Assembly (NCBI GenBank): GCA_023910675.1
Contig: JAAVWC010000005.1
Span: forward strand, 124,001-188,000
Source of the DNA: Gemmatimonas sp.
GTDB taxonomy: Bacteria > Gemmatimonadota > Gemmatimonadetes > Gemmatimonadales > Gemmatimonadaceae
Length of the DNA stretch: 64,000 nt
Reading direction: 5' to 3'
Shown: positions 34,321 through 44,175 of the stretch, in pieces
Position numbering within the stretch: the first letter of the stretch is position 1
How the letters are laid out: every line of letters starts with the position of its first letter
Program-made: the position numbers and the translations under genes
Notes under the pieces: generated by a model
Told to the model about the DNA's origin: nothing
Seen by the model: the letters and a program-made list of their open reading frames with translations, nothing else
Databases searched by the model: none

Positions 34321-35175
34321 TCAGCCGGTGATGACCGGCGTGTCGCTCTGGCTTCCCCACTCGGTCCAGCTGCCGTCGTAGAGCGCGGTGTGCCTGGCGC
34401 CGGCCACATCGAGCGCGAGCAACACGGCGCACGCCGTAATGCCCGTGCCGCAACTGGCCGTAATGGGTGCGTTGATGTCGACACCCGCATCGATGAAGCG
34501 CGCGCGCAGATCGTCGGCGCCGAACAGGCTACCGTCGCTGTGCACCACCGAGGCGTAGTGCACATGGTGCGCGCCGGGCATGTGTCCACCGCGCACACCG
34601 GCACGCGGCTCCGCTTCGCTGCCGCTGAATCGTCCGAGTGAGCGCGCGTCGACTACCTGCTCACGTCCACCACTGACGGTGGCGCGCATGGCCTCGAGGT
34701 CGCGCCACCGCGACGCGTCAAATGATGGAGTGAAGTGCGCCGGTGTGTACGACGTGATACTGGGAGACACAGGACGCTGTTCCCGCTGCCACGCCACGAG
34801 GCCACCGTCGAGGACGGCGACATTGTGGTGGCCGAGTGTCTTGATCATCCACCAGAGGCGCGGGGCGCTGAAGTGCTGGCCGGAGTTGTCGTACACCACC
34901 ACGAGGGTGTCGTCGCCAATACCGAGGGCGCCCAGCCGCTGCGCCAGCACGTCGGGTGCGGCAAGCGTGTGGGGAAATGGCGCGGTTTCGTCGGCCAGTG
35001 CGTCGAGGTCCGCGTAGACGGCGCCGGGGATGTGTGCGGTCGCAAACTCCTCACGCGGGTTCCGCCCTGCCGACGGCAGATACCAGCTCGCGTCGAAGAC
35101 GCGCAGCGACGGCTCGTGCAGATGCGCGGCGAGCCATGCGGTGCTGACAATAGGCGTGGGGAGGACGGGAGGCAT
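34321..35175 (-). CDS. two-domain sulfurtransferase (3-mercaptopyruvate type)
   Basis: A 284-residue protein with two rhodanese domains: inactive N-terminal (about 8-130, VSTAWLAAHLHEPSLRVFDA and HIPGAVYADLD) and active C-terminal (about 150-280). The catalytic loop is SCGTGITAC with Cys242; the CGTGIT loop is the form found in mercaptopyruvate sulfurtransferases rather than the CRKGVT of thiosulfate enzymes. It transfers sulfur to cyanide or thiol acceptors. It ends 5 bases from the convergent cyclophilin gene. Confidence 0.93.
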   Translation of the reverse strand: MPPVLPTPIVSTAWLAAHLHEPSLRVFDASWYLPSAGRNPREEFATAHIPGAVYADLDALADETAPFPHTLAAPDVLAQRLGALGIGDDTLVVVYDNSGQHFSAPRLWWMIKTLGHHNVAVLDGGLVAWQREQRPVSPSITSYTPAHFTPSFDASRWRDLEAMRATVSGGREQVVDARSLGRFSGSEAEPRAGVRGGHMPGAHHVHYASVVHSDGSLFGADDLRARFIDAGVDINAPITASCGTGITACAVLLALDVAGARHTALYDGSWTEWGSQSDTPVITG

Positions 35176-35272
35176 ACGTTGGCGCTCGAGACGAAGGGAG
35201 TGTGAACGGCTCCCTCCAATTTCCGCCTATGGCGCTCCGGTCGCCAGCAGTCGCGCGTTATCTTTGACGGCC

Positions 35273-36802
35273 ATGACGCCGATTACCGCCTTCCTGCTGC
35301 CGGGGCTCCACAACTCCGGCCCTGACCATTGGCAGAGTGTGTGGGAGCGCACCGACCCCACCTGCCGACGCCTCGTGCAGGCCGACTGGGCGACGCCCCG
35401 CTGCAGCGATTGGGCGGCGGTGCTCGACGCGGCGGTGGTGGCGCACGACGGGCCCGTGGTGCTGGTGGCGCATAGCTCGTCGAACATCACGGTGGCTGCG
35501 TGGGCGCGCAGCGCGAGTCCGGCCGCACTGGCCAAGGTCCGCGGCGCACTGCTGGTGGCGCCCAGTGATCCTGACGGCCCTGCCTATCCTGCCGGTCCCA
35601 GCGGGTTTTCGCCGGTGCCGCTGCAACGACTCCCGTTTCGCAGCATCGTGGTAGCGAGCACGAACGACGAGTACTGCACGATCGAAACGGCGCGTGCGTA
35701 TGCTGCCGCGTGGGGAAGCGAGTTCGTCGATGTCGGCGCGCGCGGACACATCAATGGCGACAGTGGGCTGGGCGACTGGCCCGACGGGCGCGCGCTGCTC
35801 GCGCAGTTACGGGCGGAGCCCAGGGCGGCCGCAGCTGCGCCCCCCAAGCGCGTGTTCATGGTGGGTGCCACTGGCACCATTGGCCGCGCGACGGTGCGCG
35901 CGCTCGTGCGCCATGGACACGAGGTGGTGTGCTTCGTACGCGCCAAGCGTGGCCGTGACGTGGTGATTCCCGGCGCAACCGTGCGCACAGGCGACGTGAC
36001 CAAAGCCGAGAGCATCGCGCGCGACGGGTTGTGCGGTGAACGATTCGAGGCCGTGGTGAGCTGCATGGCGTCGCGCACCGGTGGGTCGCAGGATGCGTGG
36101 GCCGTCGATCATGATGCGCAGCAGCATCTGCTGCAGGCCGCAAAGGCCGCAGGTGTTTCGCAGTTCGTATTGCTGTCGGCCATTTGCGTCCAGAAGCCGT
36201 TGCTGGCGTTTCAACACGCGAAGCTCGCGTTCGAGAAGGCGCTTATGACCTCGGGGCTCACGTATTCCATCGTGCGTCCCACGGCGTTCTTCAAAAGCAT
36301 TTCGGGGCAAGTAAAGCGGGTGCAACAGGGCAAGCCATTTCTGCTCTTCGGCGACGGCACGCTGACGGCCTGCAAGCCCATCAGTGACGACGATCTCGCC
36401 GAGTTCCTCGCGACTTGCCTTACTGATGCGTCACGCGCCAATCGCGTGCTGCCCATTGGGGGCCCCGGTCCCGCCGTGACGTTACGGCAGCAGGGTGAGT
36501 TGTTGTTCACGCTGGCGGGCAAACCGCCACGCTTCACACGCGTCCCCGTGGCGATGTTCGACGGCATCATTGGCGTGCTGCGTACACTCGGCATGGTCAT
36601 CCCGCCGCTGCGCGACAAAGCGGAGTTCGCGGCCATTGGCCGGTACTACGCGACGGAGTCGATGTTGCTCTGGGACCCGGTGGCGCAACGCTACGATGCC
36701 GACGCCACGCCGTCGTTCGGCGGTGAGACGTTGGCGTCGCATTACGCGCGGTTGTTGCGGGGAGAGATTGCTGATGACCGGGGAGAACACGCGGTCTTCT
36801 AA
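35273..36802 (+). CDS. bciA: fusion: RBBP9-like serine hydrolase plus BciA-like divinyl chlorophyllide reductase
   Basis: A 509-residue fusion. Residues 1-180 are an RBBP9/YdeN-type alpha/beta hydrolase (FLLPGLHNSGPDHWQ, nucleophile in LVAHSSSN, ASTNDEYC, GARGHINGDSGLGDW). An Ala/Pro linker (about 181-192) joins a Rossmann SDR with VGATGTIGRATVRAL that matches BciA throughout: SCMASRTGGSQDAW, FVLLSAICVQKPLLAFQ, TYSIVRPTAFFKSISGQV, KPFLLFGDGTLTACKPIS, RVLPIGGPG and AAIGRYYATESMLLWD. BciA reduces the 8-vinyl group of divinyl (proto)chlorophyllide with NADPH in (bacterio)chlorophyll synthesis. The frame is continuous across the junction, where a C6 run lies. The ATG at 35273 is chosen from homology. 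The substrate must be tested, as non-phototroph homologues may exist. A giant palindrome starts 10 bases after the stop. Confidence 0.85.
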   Translation: MTPITAFLLPGLHNSGPDHWQSVWERTDPTCRRLVQADWATPRCSDWAAVLDAAVVAHDGPVVLVAHSSSNITVAAWARSASPAALAKVRGALLVAPSDPDGPAYPAGPSGFSPVPLQRLPFRSIVVASTNDEYCTIETARAYAAAWGSEFVDVGARGHINGDSGLGDWPDGRALLAQLRAEPRAAAAAPPKRVFMVGATGTIGRATVRALVRHGHEVVCFVRAKRGRDVVIPGATVRTGDVTKAESIARDGLCGERFEAVVSCMASRTGGSQDAWAVDHDAQQHLLQAAKAAGVSQFVLLSAICVQKPLLAFQHAKLAFEKALMTSGLTYSIVRPTAFFKSISGQVKRVQQGKPFLLFGDGTLTACKPISDDDLAEFLATCLTDASRANRVLPIGGPGPAVTLRQQGELLFTLAGKPPRFTRVPVAMFDGIIGVLRTLGMVIPPLRDKAEFAAIGRYYATESMLLWDPVAQRYDADATPSFGGETLASHYARLLRGEIADDRGEHAVF

Positions 36803-36812
36803 TCCTGTTGTA

Positions 36813-37178
36813 CTGCGGTTGGGGTTGACTGCTACTGCGGTTCGGGTTTGGAACTGCTACTGCGGTTGATGGACTGCACCTGCGGTTCTGGACCGCAACG
36901 GCAGTTGAGGATCACTGCAGTTGGGGTTCATATGGAAGCGCCCGCCGGCTTCGCCGGCGGGCGCATTCTTTGGTGGTTGTCTCACTGCAACTGCGGTGGC
37001 GGTTATCCAACCACCAGAGAACGGCGCCGAACCGGCGAAGCCGGTCGGCGCGTTCCGCAGAGACCCGAACCGCCGTGTTCCCCAACCGCAGGTGCAGTCC
37101 AGAACTGCAGTGGCAGTCCATCAACCGCAGTGGCACTTCCAAACCCGAACCGCAGTAGCAGTTCAACCCCAACCGCAG
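36813..37178. repeat. giant imperfect palindrome HP1 (366 bp)
   Basis: The left arm (36813-36892) and right arm (37098-37178) are reverse complements at about 75 of 80 positions. The left arm is built from iterated words around ACTGCGGTT (with GGGGTT, CGGGTTTGG or GATGG after it); the right arm holds the mirror words ending in AACCGCAG. The 205-base middle has two further hairpins: GCGCCCGCCGGC-TTC-GCCGGCGGGCGC (36938-36964) and an ACCGGC-GAA-GCCGGT stem (37024-37051), plus TGGTGGTTG mirrored by CAACCACCA. It starts 10 bases after the fusion gene stop and ends 23 bases before the acetamidase gene. Transcribed, it would fold into one long branched hairpin. HP2 at 38288 is a near copy. Confidence 0.93.
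36938..36964 (+). terminator. terminator-like hairpin inside HP1
   Basis: A perfect 12-bp GC stem, GCGCCCGCCGGC with GCCGGCGGGCGC, closes on a 3-base loop and is followed by ATTCTTT. The equivalent in HP2 (38395-38421) keeps the stem with one wobble pair and a changed loop (AAA), which suggests that structure rather than sequence is kept. Probably an intrinsic terminator for the fusion gene. Confidence 0.6.
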
Positions 37179-37200
37179 TCCCAAGTGCTACGTTAGCCGG

Positions 37201-38268
37201 ATGCGCACACATCGATTCGCAGCACTCGCACTCGTGGCGGCCGCCTGCGCCCCCAAAGCGACCACCGCGCCGTTCTGGGCGCCAACGCCGACGCAGGCGA
37301 CGCATACATTGCGGCCGTCACCCACGACCGTCGTGAACGGCGGTTATGACCCCGAGGCGGCGCCGGTGCTGCGCATGGCGTCGGGCGATCTGCTCGATGT
37401 GAGCACGGTGTCGACCTGCGGCACGCGGTTGTTGCAGGCGGGGAAGGACTCGGGGACCGTGGAGCCGACCATTCGCGCCATTCAGGCGGCCGTTACGGCT
37501 GGAACGCTCAAGCGCGGGCCCGGCGGCCATGTGCTCACCGGGCCCGTGTATGTGAATGGCGCGCAGCCCGGTGACGTGCTCGAGGTGCGCTTTCATGCCG
37601 TCGACCTCGCCATTCCCTACGCGTGCAACAGCTTCTCTTCGCGCAGCGGCTTCATTCCTGAAGACTTTCCCAACACGACGCGCTCGAAGATCATTCCGCT
37701 CGATGCGCAGCGCATGGTCGGGCACTTCGACGATACCCTGGGGATCGAGATTCCCCTGCGCCCGTTCTTCGGCAGCGTAGGCGTCGCGCCGCCGGTGGCG
37801 CGCGGCCGCATCAACAGTGCGCCGCCTGGCATGCACGCCGGCAATCTCGACAACAAGGAGCTCACCGCAGGCACCGTGCTCTACATCCCGGTGAATGTCG
37901 CCGGGGCGCTGCTGCACATCGGCGACGGACACGCTGCGCAAGGTGATGGCGAGGTCGACATCACGGCGCTCGAAACCGCACTGCGCGGCACGCTGCAGCT
38001 TATCGTGCGCAAAGACATGAAGCTCACCTGGCCGCGTGGCGAAACGCGCACGCATTGGATTGCGATGGCCGCCGACAGCAACCTCACCGTGGCCGCCAAG
38101 ATCGCCGTGCGCGAAGCGATCGCGTTGCTCGGTGATGTATACAAACTGCCACGCGAAGACGCGTATCAGCTCGTGAGCACCGGGTGCGACGTGCGCATCA
38201 CGCAGCTGGTTGATGGTACCATGGGCGTGCACGTCATGATCCCCAAGGCGCTGTTTGTCCGTCGCTGA
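37201..38268 (+). CDS. acetamidase/formamidase-family lipoprotein
   Basis: A 355-residue FmdA/AmdA-family amidohydrolase. Family motifs are GPVYVNGAQPGDVLEV, the CNSFSSRSG segment, GRINSAPPGMHAGNLDNKEL and HIGDGHAAQGDGEVD, the last carrying the conserved metal-site His and Asp. The N-terminus has a lipobox-like LVAAAC, so it is probably a periplasmic lipoprotein. It hydrolyses short amides such as formamide or acetamide in characterised members; here the substrate is unknown. The gene is enclosed by two near-identical palindromic repeats (HP1, HP2), and an unrelated amidase follows in the opposite direction. Confidence 0.9.
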   Translation: MRTHRFAALALVAAACAPKATTAPFWAPTPTQATHTLRPSPTTVVNGGYDPEAAPVLRMASGDLLDVSTVSTCGTRLLQAGKDSGTVEPTIRAIQAAVTAGTLKRGPGGHVLTGPVYVNGAQPGDVLEVRFHAVDLAIPYACNSFSSRSGFIPEDFPNTTRSKIIPLDAQRMVGHFDDTLGIEIPLRPFFGSVGVAPPVARGRINSAPPGMHAGNLDNKELTAGTVLYIPVNVAGALLHIGDGHAAQGDGEVDITALETALRGTLQLIVRKDMKLTWPRGETRTHWIAMAADSNLTVAAKIAVREAIALLGDVYKLPREDAYQLVSTGCDVRITQLVDGTMGVHVMIPKALFVRR

Positions 38269-38287
38269 ACCAGGGAAATGCGGGTGG

Positions 38288-38616
38288 GCAACTGCGGTTC
38301 GGGTTTGGAACTGCTACTGCGGTTGATGGACTGCCACTGCGGTTCTGGACCGCAACCGCAGTTGAGGTGCACTGCAGTTCGGGTTGATATGGAAGCGCCC
38401 GTCGGCAAAGCCGGCGGGCGCAATCCTTGGTGGTTGTCTCACTGCGACTGCAGTGGCAGTTACCCAACCACCAAAGAACGGCGCCGAACCGGCGAAGCCG
38501 GTCGGCGCCTTCCGCAGCGACCCGAACCGCCGTGTTCCCCAACCGCAGGGGCAGTCCTGAACCGCAGTAGCAGTCCATCAACCGCAGTAGCAGTTCCAAA
38601 CCCGAACCGCCGTTGC
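38288..38616. repeat. giant imperfect palindrome HP2 (329 bp), near copy of HP1
   Basis: The left arm (38288-38350) pairs with the right arm (38554-38616) at about 58 of 63 positions. The sequence is a direct repeat of 36834-37153 at a constant offset of 1457 bases, including the internal hairpins (38395-38421: GCGCCCGTCGGC-AAA-GCCGGCGGGCGC, and a GCCGGT-type stem near 38482-38509). Differences are scattered substitutions with no length change over about 310 bases. It fills the gap between the convergent acetamidase (stop 20 bases away) and amidase (stop 13 bases away) genes. Confidence 0.93.
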
Positions 38617-38628
38617 CGTACCGCAGTA

Positions 38629-40224
38629 CTACAAAGCGGGCGCCCTGAACCTCCCACTAGCCGCTTCGTAGGACGCAGCCAGCGCGAACAACCTCGCATC
38701 ACTCCCCGGCAACCCCACGAAGCTGAGATTCCCCGCCGGCATCCCGTCGGCAGAGTAGCCCGCCGGCACCGAAATCTCCGGAAGGCCAAGCCAGTTACCG
38801 TAGCCAAGCGGCGTGCGCACATCGGGCCACGCATCGCTCGCGTTGGGTGCCTGAAAGGGCATCGTTGGGTAGATCATCGCATCGATGCTGCGCGCCTTCA
38901 TGTGCGCCGCGAGCTGTGACACTGCGGTCTCGCGCGAGCGCAGAAAGCTCACCGACGCCGCATCGGTTTCGTACGGCTGTGCCATCAGCGCGTCCATAGC
39001 GGGCCACTCGGCGGGAAGCACATCGTAGAAAGCACGATACGACGCGAGCCCACGTTGCGCGGCGTCGTTCGGATCGACACCCTGTCGTTGGAAATAGCGG
39101 CGGAGCGCGTTCGCCGTGGCGGCCGGCGAGTTCGCGTTGGGCGCAACATCGCCGCGTTCGCGCGCGAAGGTGGCGAACTGCTCGCGGTACGTCACGCGGT
39201 CCACCGGTGGCGCGTAGCTCTCGACAATGGCACCGGCGTCGGTGCAATCGGCGAGTGCCGCGTCGAGTACGCGCAGACAGTCCGCGGTCATCTGTGCGCG
39301 TGGCGCGTGCAACTCCACAAATCCCAGTCGCGCGCCACGCAACGTGCTAATTGAAAGCGCGCCCAACGTGCCGCGACGCCACGTGCCGCGCAGCGACAGC
39401 GCGTCGTCCGCATCGTGGCCGGCAATGGCGTCGAGCATGAGCGCCGCATCGGCGACCGAGCGCGCGAGCGGGCCGTGCGTGTCGAGTACTGGCCAGGTGG
39501 GAATGACCCCGCTGCGCGGCACCAGTCCGAAGGTGGGCTTCACGCCCACGACGCCGGTGAACTGCGCGGGAATACGGTTGGAGCCGCCGTCGTCGGTGCC
39601 GAGCGCACAGAACGCCATGCCGCAGGCGACCGCAACGGCTGAGCCGGCACTCGAGCCACCGGGCGTGCGCAGCCCTGTGCGATCGTGCGGGTTGAGCACC
39701 TGTCCGGTGAAGCTCGAGGTGCCGTTGCCGCGATAGGCAAAATCGTCGGCCGCCGTCTTGCCAAGAATGACCGCACCCGCAGCACGGAGACGCGTGACCT
39801 CGATGGCATCACGCGACACACGCTGCGGAAAGAGACGCGCCCACTCGGCGCTCGATGCCGACGTCGTCGTGCTCTCCATGTCGTAAATGCTCTTCGCAAA
39901 GAGCGGCACACCATCGAGCGGACCACGCAGCGTCTTGCTCCGCAGCCGTGCATCGGAGGCACGCGCCTCGGCGTGCGCGCTTGCGGAAAGCGTGTCGATC
40001 GCGTGCAGCGCCGCGCCACTCGTGCGGCAGCGGTCCAGCGCACGTGTGGTGACGTCGAGCGCGGTATACTCGCCGCGTAGACGTCCTGCCTGATACTGCG
40101 CAATGGTACCACCAAGTGGATCGGCTGCCAACGACCACGACGGCCACTCCACGAAGGGCAGGGTGAACAGTGCGCTCAAGTGCGCGAGCGCGTCGCGGCG
40201 GGACAGCGGCGTGATGATGGGCAT
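38629..40224 (-). CDS. exported amidase-signature family hydrolase
   Basis: A 531-residue amidase-signature enzyme with a Ser-cisSer-Lys triad: Lys111 in PLFAKSIYD, the cis-Ser in TPGGSSAGSAVAVA (191-194) and the nucleophile Ser215 in GTDDGGSNRIPA. An N-terminal segment with RR (PLSRRDALAHLSALFTL) resembles a twin-arginine signal, so export is likely. It cleaves a C-N amide bond; substrate unknown. The ATG at 40224 is chosen for the signal; the lipase-like gene stops 9 bases upstream, so the two are probably co-transcribed. Confidence 0.93.
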   Translation of the reverse strand: MPIITPLSRRDALAHLSALFTLPFVEWPSWSLAADPLGGTIAQYQAGRLRGEYTALDVTTRALDRCRTSGAALHAIDTLSASAHAEARASDARLRSKTLRGPLDGVPLFAKSIYDMESTTTSASSAEWARLFPQRVSRDAIEVTRLRAAGAVILGKTAADDFAYRGNGTSSFTGQVLNPHDRTGLRTPGGSSAGSAVAVACGMAFCALGTDDGGSNRIPAQFTGVVGVKPTFGLVPRSGVIPTWPVLDTHGPLARSVADAALMLDAIAGHDADDALSLRGTWRRGTLGALSISTLRGARLGFVELHAPRAQMTADCLRVLDAALADCTDAGAIVESYAPPVDRVTYREQFATFARERGDVAPNANSPAATANALRRYFQRQGVDPNDAAQRGLASYRAFYDVLPAEWPAMDALMAQPYETDAASVSFLRSRETAVSQLAAHMKARSIDAMIYPTMPFQAPNASDAWPDVRTPLGYGNWLGLPEISVPAGYSADGMPAGNLSFVGLPGSDARLFALAASYEAASGRFRAPAL

Positions 40225-40232
40225 AGTGATCG

Positions 40233-41720
40233 TCAGTCGTTGTTCCAGGGACGCGTCTCGAGGCGCAATACGGCACGGATACCGGGACGCGTGTCCTGCA
40301 TGACCGGTACTTCGAATACCCAGCTCTCCGGCAGCGGGTTCTCGGCAGCAGCGGAGTGATGCACGGCATTGGGGCCGTGCGTGTCCCATCCATAACGCAG
40401 CGACCAACCGGTGCCCGGGGCAAGGAACGCTTCGAGATTCACCTTGTCGCGAAACAGAAAGCCGCCATCGTAGTGATCGCGTTTCCAGAATGGTACGCCA
40501 TCCACCAGATACTCGGGGACTTGCACCCCGATGTCGAGTGAGAAGCCCAGCGTGGGACGATCGGTATCGACGCGCGCGGCATTCGACAGAAAGACACTCG
40601 CCAGGTGCAGCGGCTGTCGCGCGCGCACGTGCTTGTCGTAGTCCACGAGCACCGCCGACCCCTCGTCGTTGGTGCGTCGGTGCAGATCCCAGCGTGCACC
40701 ACGCACCCGCGCAACGATATCGATGAGATAGTCGGCACGAATGGCGTATCCGCGGTCTTTCTGTTCCTGCACCGCAGGGGGCAGCATGAGCTCCTGCACA
40801 TCGAGAAAGGCGTCGACGCGCACGTTGCCGAAGAGGAAGCGCCGTAGATTCTGATAGCCGTCCTCCGAGTTGACGATACCGTAGTGCCCCGAATGCGAAC
40901 GGTGCACGAAGGCGCGCGGTGTATCGGCGACGTACGCGTTGGGGATGCGTACGAGCCCGTCGCTCATGGGGCCAACGGCGTACTTGGCGAGGCCGTAGTC
41001 GTCGTGATTCGTGCCCACGAGACTGAAGAACCGCTCCTCGGGGAAAGCACCGTCGAGCGAGTTCACGGGCGTGTCGGTGGCCAGCGAGAGATACTCGCGC
41101 ATACGTGTTTCGTGGAACGTGTCGGATTGATTGAAGCCGAACCCCGGCACGTTGCCGATGCCGCGCAGGTCGATTCCCCCGTGCGGTGTGGCATAGGTGA
41201 ACACCTTGTCGATGCGTCGGTCGTTGCGCGACAGCTGCTGCAGCAGGGAGCGGCAGATGAGCCCACCCATCGAGTGCGCCACGAGATACACGCGAAATGC
41301 GTCGGTTTGTGCGCCGTGCTGCGCACGATCACCGGGCGCATAGCGGTCGTGCAGGGTGTTCACCAGCTCCAGCAGTCCCTGCGCGTACCCCTCGATCTCA
41401 CCGCGCGTCCCACGTCCGAGCTCCTTGGAGGCGTCGTCGTAGTAGCGATAGATGAACACCGAACGCGACGACAGCTCGGCGCCATCGGGGATCTCTGCGC
41501 CGTCGGCGAACGTGTCGCGATAGCCTTCGTCCTTCATGAGACGCACGAGCGGCGACTCGAAAATGTGCCGCACCACGGAGCGCGGATACCGCTGCCGCAG
41601 TTTGGTGGAGCCCACATTGAACCCCATGTACGGATCGGCCACAGTGTTTTCCACTTCGCCGCCGGTCATGGCATAGCCGCGCACGTAGATGATGGGGAAG
41701 TACGGTCGCTCGAGCTGCAT
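40233..41720 (-). CDS. lipase-like alpha/beta hydrolase
   Basis: A 495-residue protein. The first 300 residues are a lipase-type hydrolase with PIIYVRGYAM (oxyanion region), VYLVAHSMGGL (nucleophile Ser150), YATPHGGIDL and HSGHYGIV (probable catalytic His). The C-terminal 190 residues form a beta-rich domain with no recognised family. No signal peptide is seen, so it may be cytoplasmic. Similar to PGAP1/lipase class proteins acting on large ester substrates. First gene of a unit with the amidase. Confidence 0.8.
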   Translation of the reverse strand: MQLERPYFPIIYVRGYAMTGGEVENTVADPYMGFNVGSTKLRQRYPRSVVRHIFESPLVRLMKDEGYRDTFADGAEIPDGAELSSRSVFIYRYYDDASKELGRGTRGEIEGYAQGLLELVNTLHDRYAPGDRAQHGAQTDAFRVYLVAHSMGGLICRSLLQQLSRNDRRIDKVFTYATPHGGIDLRGIGNVPGFGFNQSDTFHETRMREYLSLATDTPVNSLDGAFPEERFFSLVGTNHDDYGLAKYAVGPMSDGLVRIPNAYVADTPRAFVHRSHSGHYGIVNSEDGYQNLRRFLFGNVRVDAFLDVQELMLPPAVQEQKDRGYAIRADYLIDIVARVRGARWDLHRRTNDEGSAVLVDYDKHVRARQPLHLASVFLSNAARVDTDRPTLGFSLDIGVQVPEYLVDGVPFWKRDHYDGGFLFRDKVNLEAFLAPGTGWSLRYGWDTHGPNAVHHSAAAENPLPESWVFEVPVMQDTRPGIRAVLRLETRPWNND

Positions 41721-41805
41721 GCCGCCGAGGCCTCAATGCAAAGGGTCCACCGCAGAAACGATGGACCCGAATTGCGTCACGACGCGCGCGCTGTCAAGCA
41801 CATCC

Positions 41806-42135
41806 CTAGCGTTTGTCGTGGGTTGCACGAAAACGAATCGTGTCACCGCCGGTGGTGGTCTGGGGCAGCGACACGTGCCGGTTGCTGTCATCCTGCGAGT
41901 CCGAGAACTCGAACGTGCCGTTCACGACGACCTTCACCCCGGTCGTGAGGCGAGCGGTCTTCGCGGTCACCGTCGCGGTATACAGTCCGGCGCTGTCGGC
42001 CACCGGCGTGAGCGGCGTGTCGTTTGGCCGGGAAAGCGGTCGGTCCGCGCCGCGAAGACCCACGCTCGACACGGTGGGCACGGCCGAGACATCAACGACA
42101 TACAGCACCGTGCGATCGTACGCAGCCGGCAGCAT
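41806..42135 (-). pseudogene. C-terminal remnant of a beta-sandwich exported protein
   Basis: The 109-residue frame reads TVLYVVDVSAVPTVSSVGLR, PLTPVADSAGLYTATVTA and KVVVNGTFEFSDSQDDSN, with strand spacing like starch-binding or isoamylase-type beta-sandwich modules. It lacks a signal peptide and any start with context; at its 5' end it meets a DoxX remnant in a different frame (about 42135). I read it as the tail of a larger secreted protein left by a deletion. Confidence 0.5.
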
Positions 42136-42136
42136 G

Positions 42137-42383
42137 GTCCAGCCGCCACGTCCGAGGGGAACCCGTACGCCACTTCGAAGAAACCCAGACCGTTCTCAGG
42201 CGGAGACCACGGGAGACCGAACGCGGGCGCGCCGAATTAGACGGTGAGCATGACGCCACAGACCACGCGCGGGATGAGCAGCAGCAGGTCGGCCGCGAGC
42301 GGTAGCCGAACGGGGCGGGGAATGCGGAGCAGCCAGCGGGGAGGCAGCTGTCGCCTGCGGTTCGGGGCAAAACTGATAACCAT
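42137..42383 (-). pseudogene. DoxX-family membrane protein remnant with in-frame stop
   Basis: From an ATG at 42383 the frame has PVRLPLAADLLLLIPRVVCG and VMLTV, then TAA (42237-42239), then continues in the same frame as FGAPAFGLPWSPPENGLGFF and EVAYGFPSDVA, the loop found after the first helix of DoxX-like proteins. In relatives the stop position is usually Lys. The sequence then ends at 42135 and the last three membrane helices are missing. Confidence 0.65.
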
Positions 42384-42425
42384 TTGCACAATCACGTCGA
42401 GAACCACCGTCGGCTAAACGTGTGA

Positions 42426-43841
<1,416 letters not shown>

Positions 43842-43850
43842 GCTGTCTGA

Positions 43851-44174
43851 CTGCGGTTTGGGTGAACTACGGGAGGGGAACGACGGGAGGGGAACGACGG
43901 GAGGGTGAAAACGGGAGGGTGAAAACGGGAGGGCAACCACGACCCCGTGACAGCTCCTCCGACCACGACCATTCGTCGTTGCCCTCGCGTGGTTTCCTTG
44001 TCGTGGTCGGGGTCGTTGTCGCGGGGTCGTGGTTGCGGGGTCGTGGTTGCGGGGTCGTGGTTGCGGGGTCGTGGTTGCGGGGTCGTGGTTGCCCTCGCGT
44101 TGTTCCCCTCCCGTTTTCACCCTCCCGTTTTTCCCCTCCCGTCGTTCCCCTCCCGTCGTTCACCCAAACCGCAG
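43851..44174. repeat. giant imperfect palindrome HP3 (324 bp), G-rich arm
   Basis: The left arm (43851-43946) and right arm (44079-44174), 96 bases each, are reverse complements with few mismatches. The arm starts CTGCGGTTTGGGTGAAC, then iterates GACGGGAGGGGAAC and AACGGGAGGGTGAA, then GGCAACCACGACCCC. The 132-base middle contains five tandem copies of a 14-base word. The GGGAGGGG runs on the plus strand can form G-quadruplexes. The element fills the whole space between argG (stop 10 bases before) and the VOC remnant (stop 2 bases after). Confidence 0.93.
44023..44092 (+). repeat. five perfect tandem copies of a 14-base word
   Basis: GGGGTCGTGGTTGC is repeated five times without change (44023-44036 to 44079-44092). 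The last copy is the start of the HP3 right arm and pairs with GCAACCACGACCCC in the left arm (43933-43946). Upstream relatives (TCGTGGTCGGGG) also occur in HP4. Confidence 0.95.
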
Positions 44175-44175
44175 T

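Noticed and set aside
36813..38616. Short open frames inside HP1 and HP2 such as those giving Arg/Pro-rich peptides
   Set aside because: They arise from the repeat words in several frames and on both strands, and have no start context.
44023..44092. Possible CRISPR array
   Set aside because: The repeats are 14 bases long and directly abut with no spacers; they belong to the HP3 palindrome.
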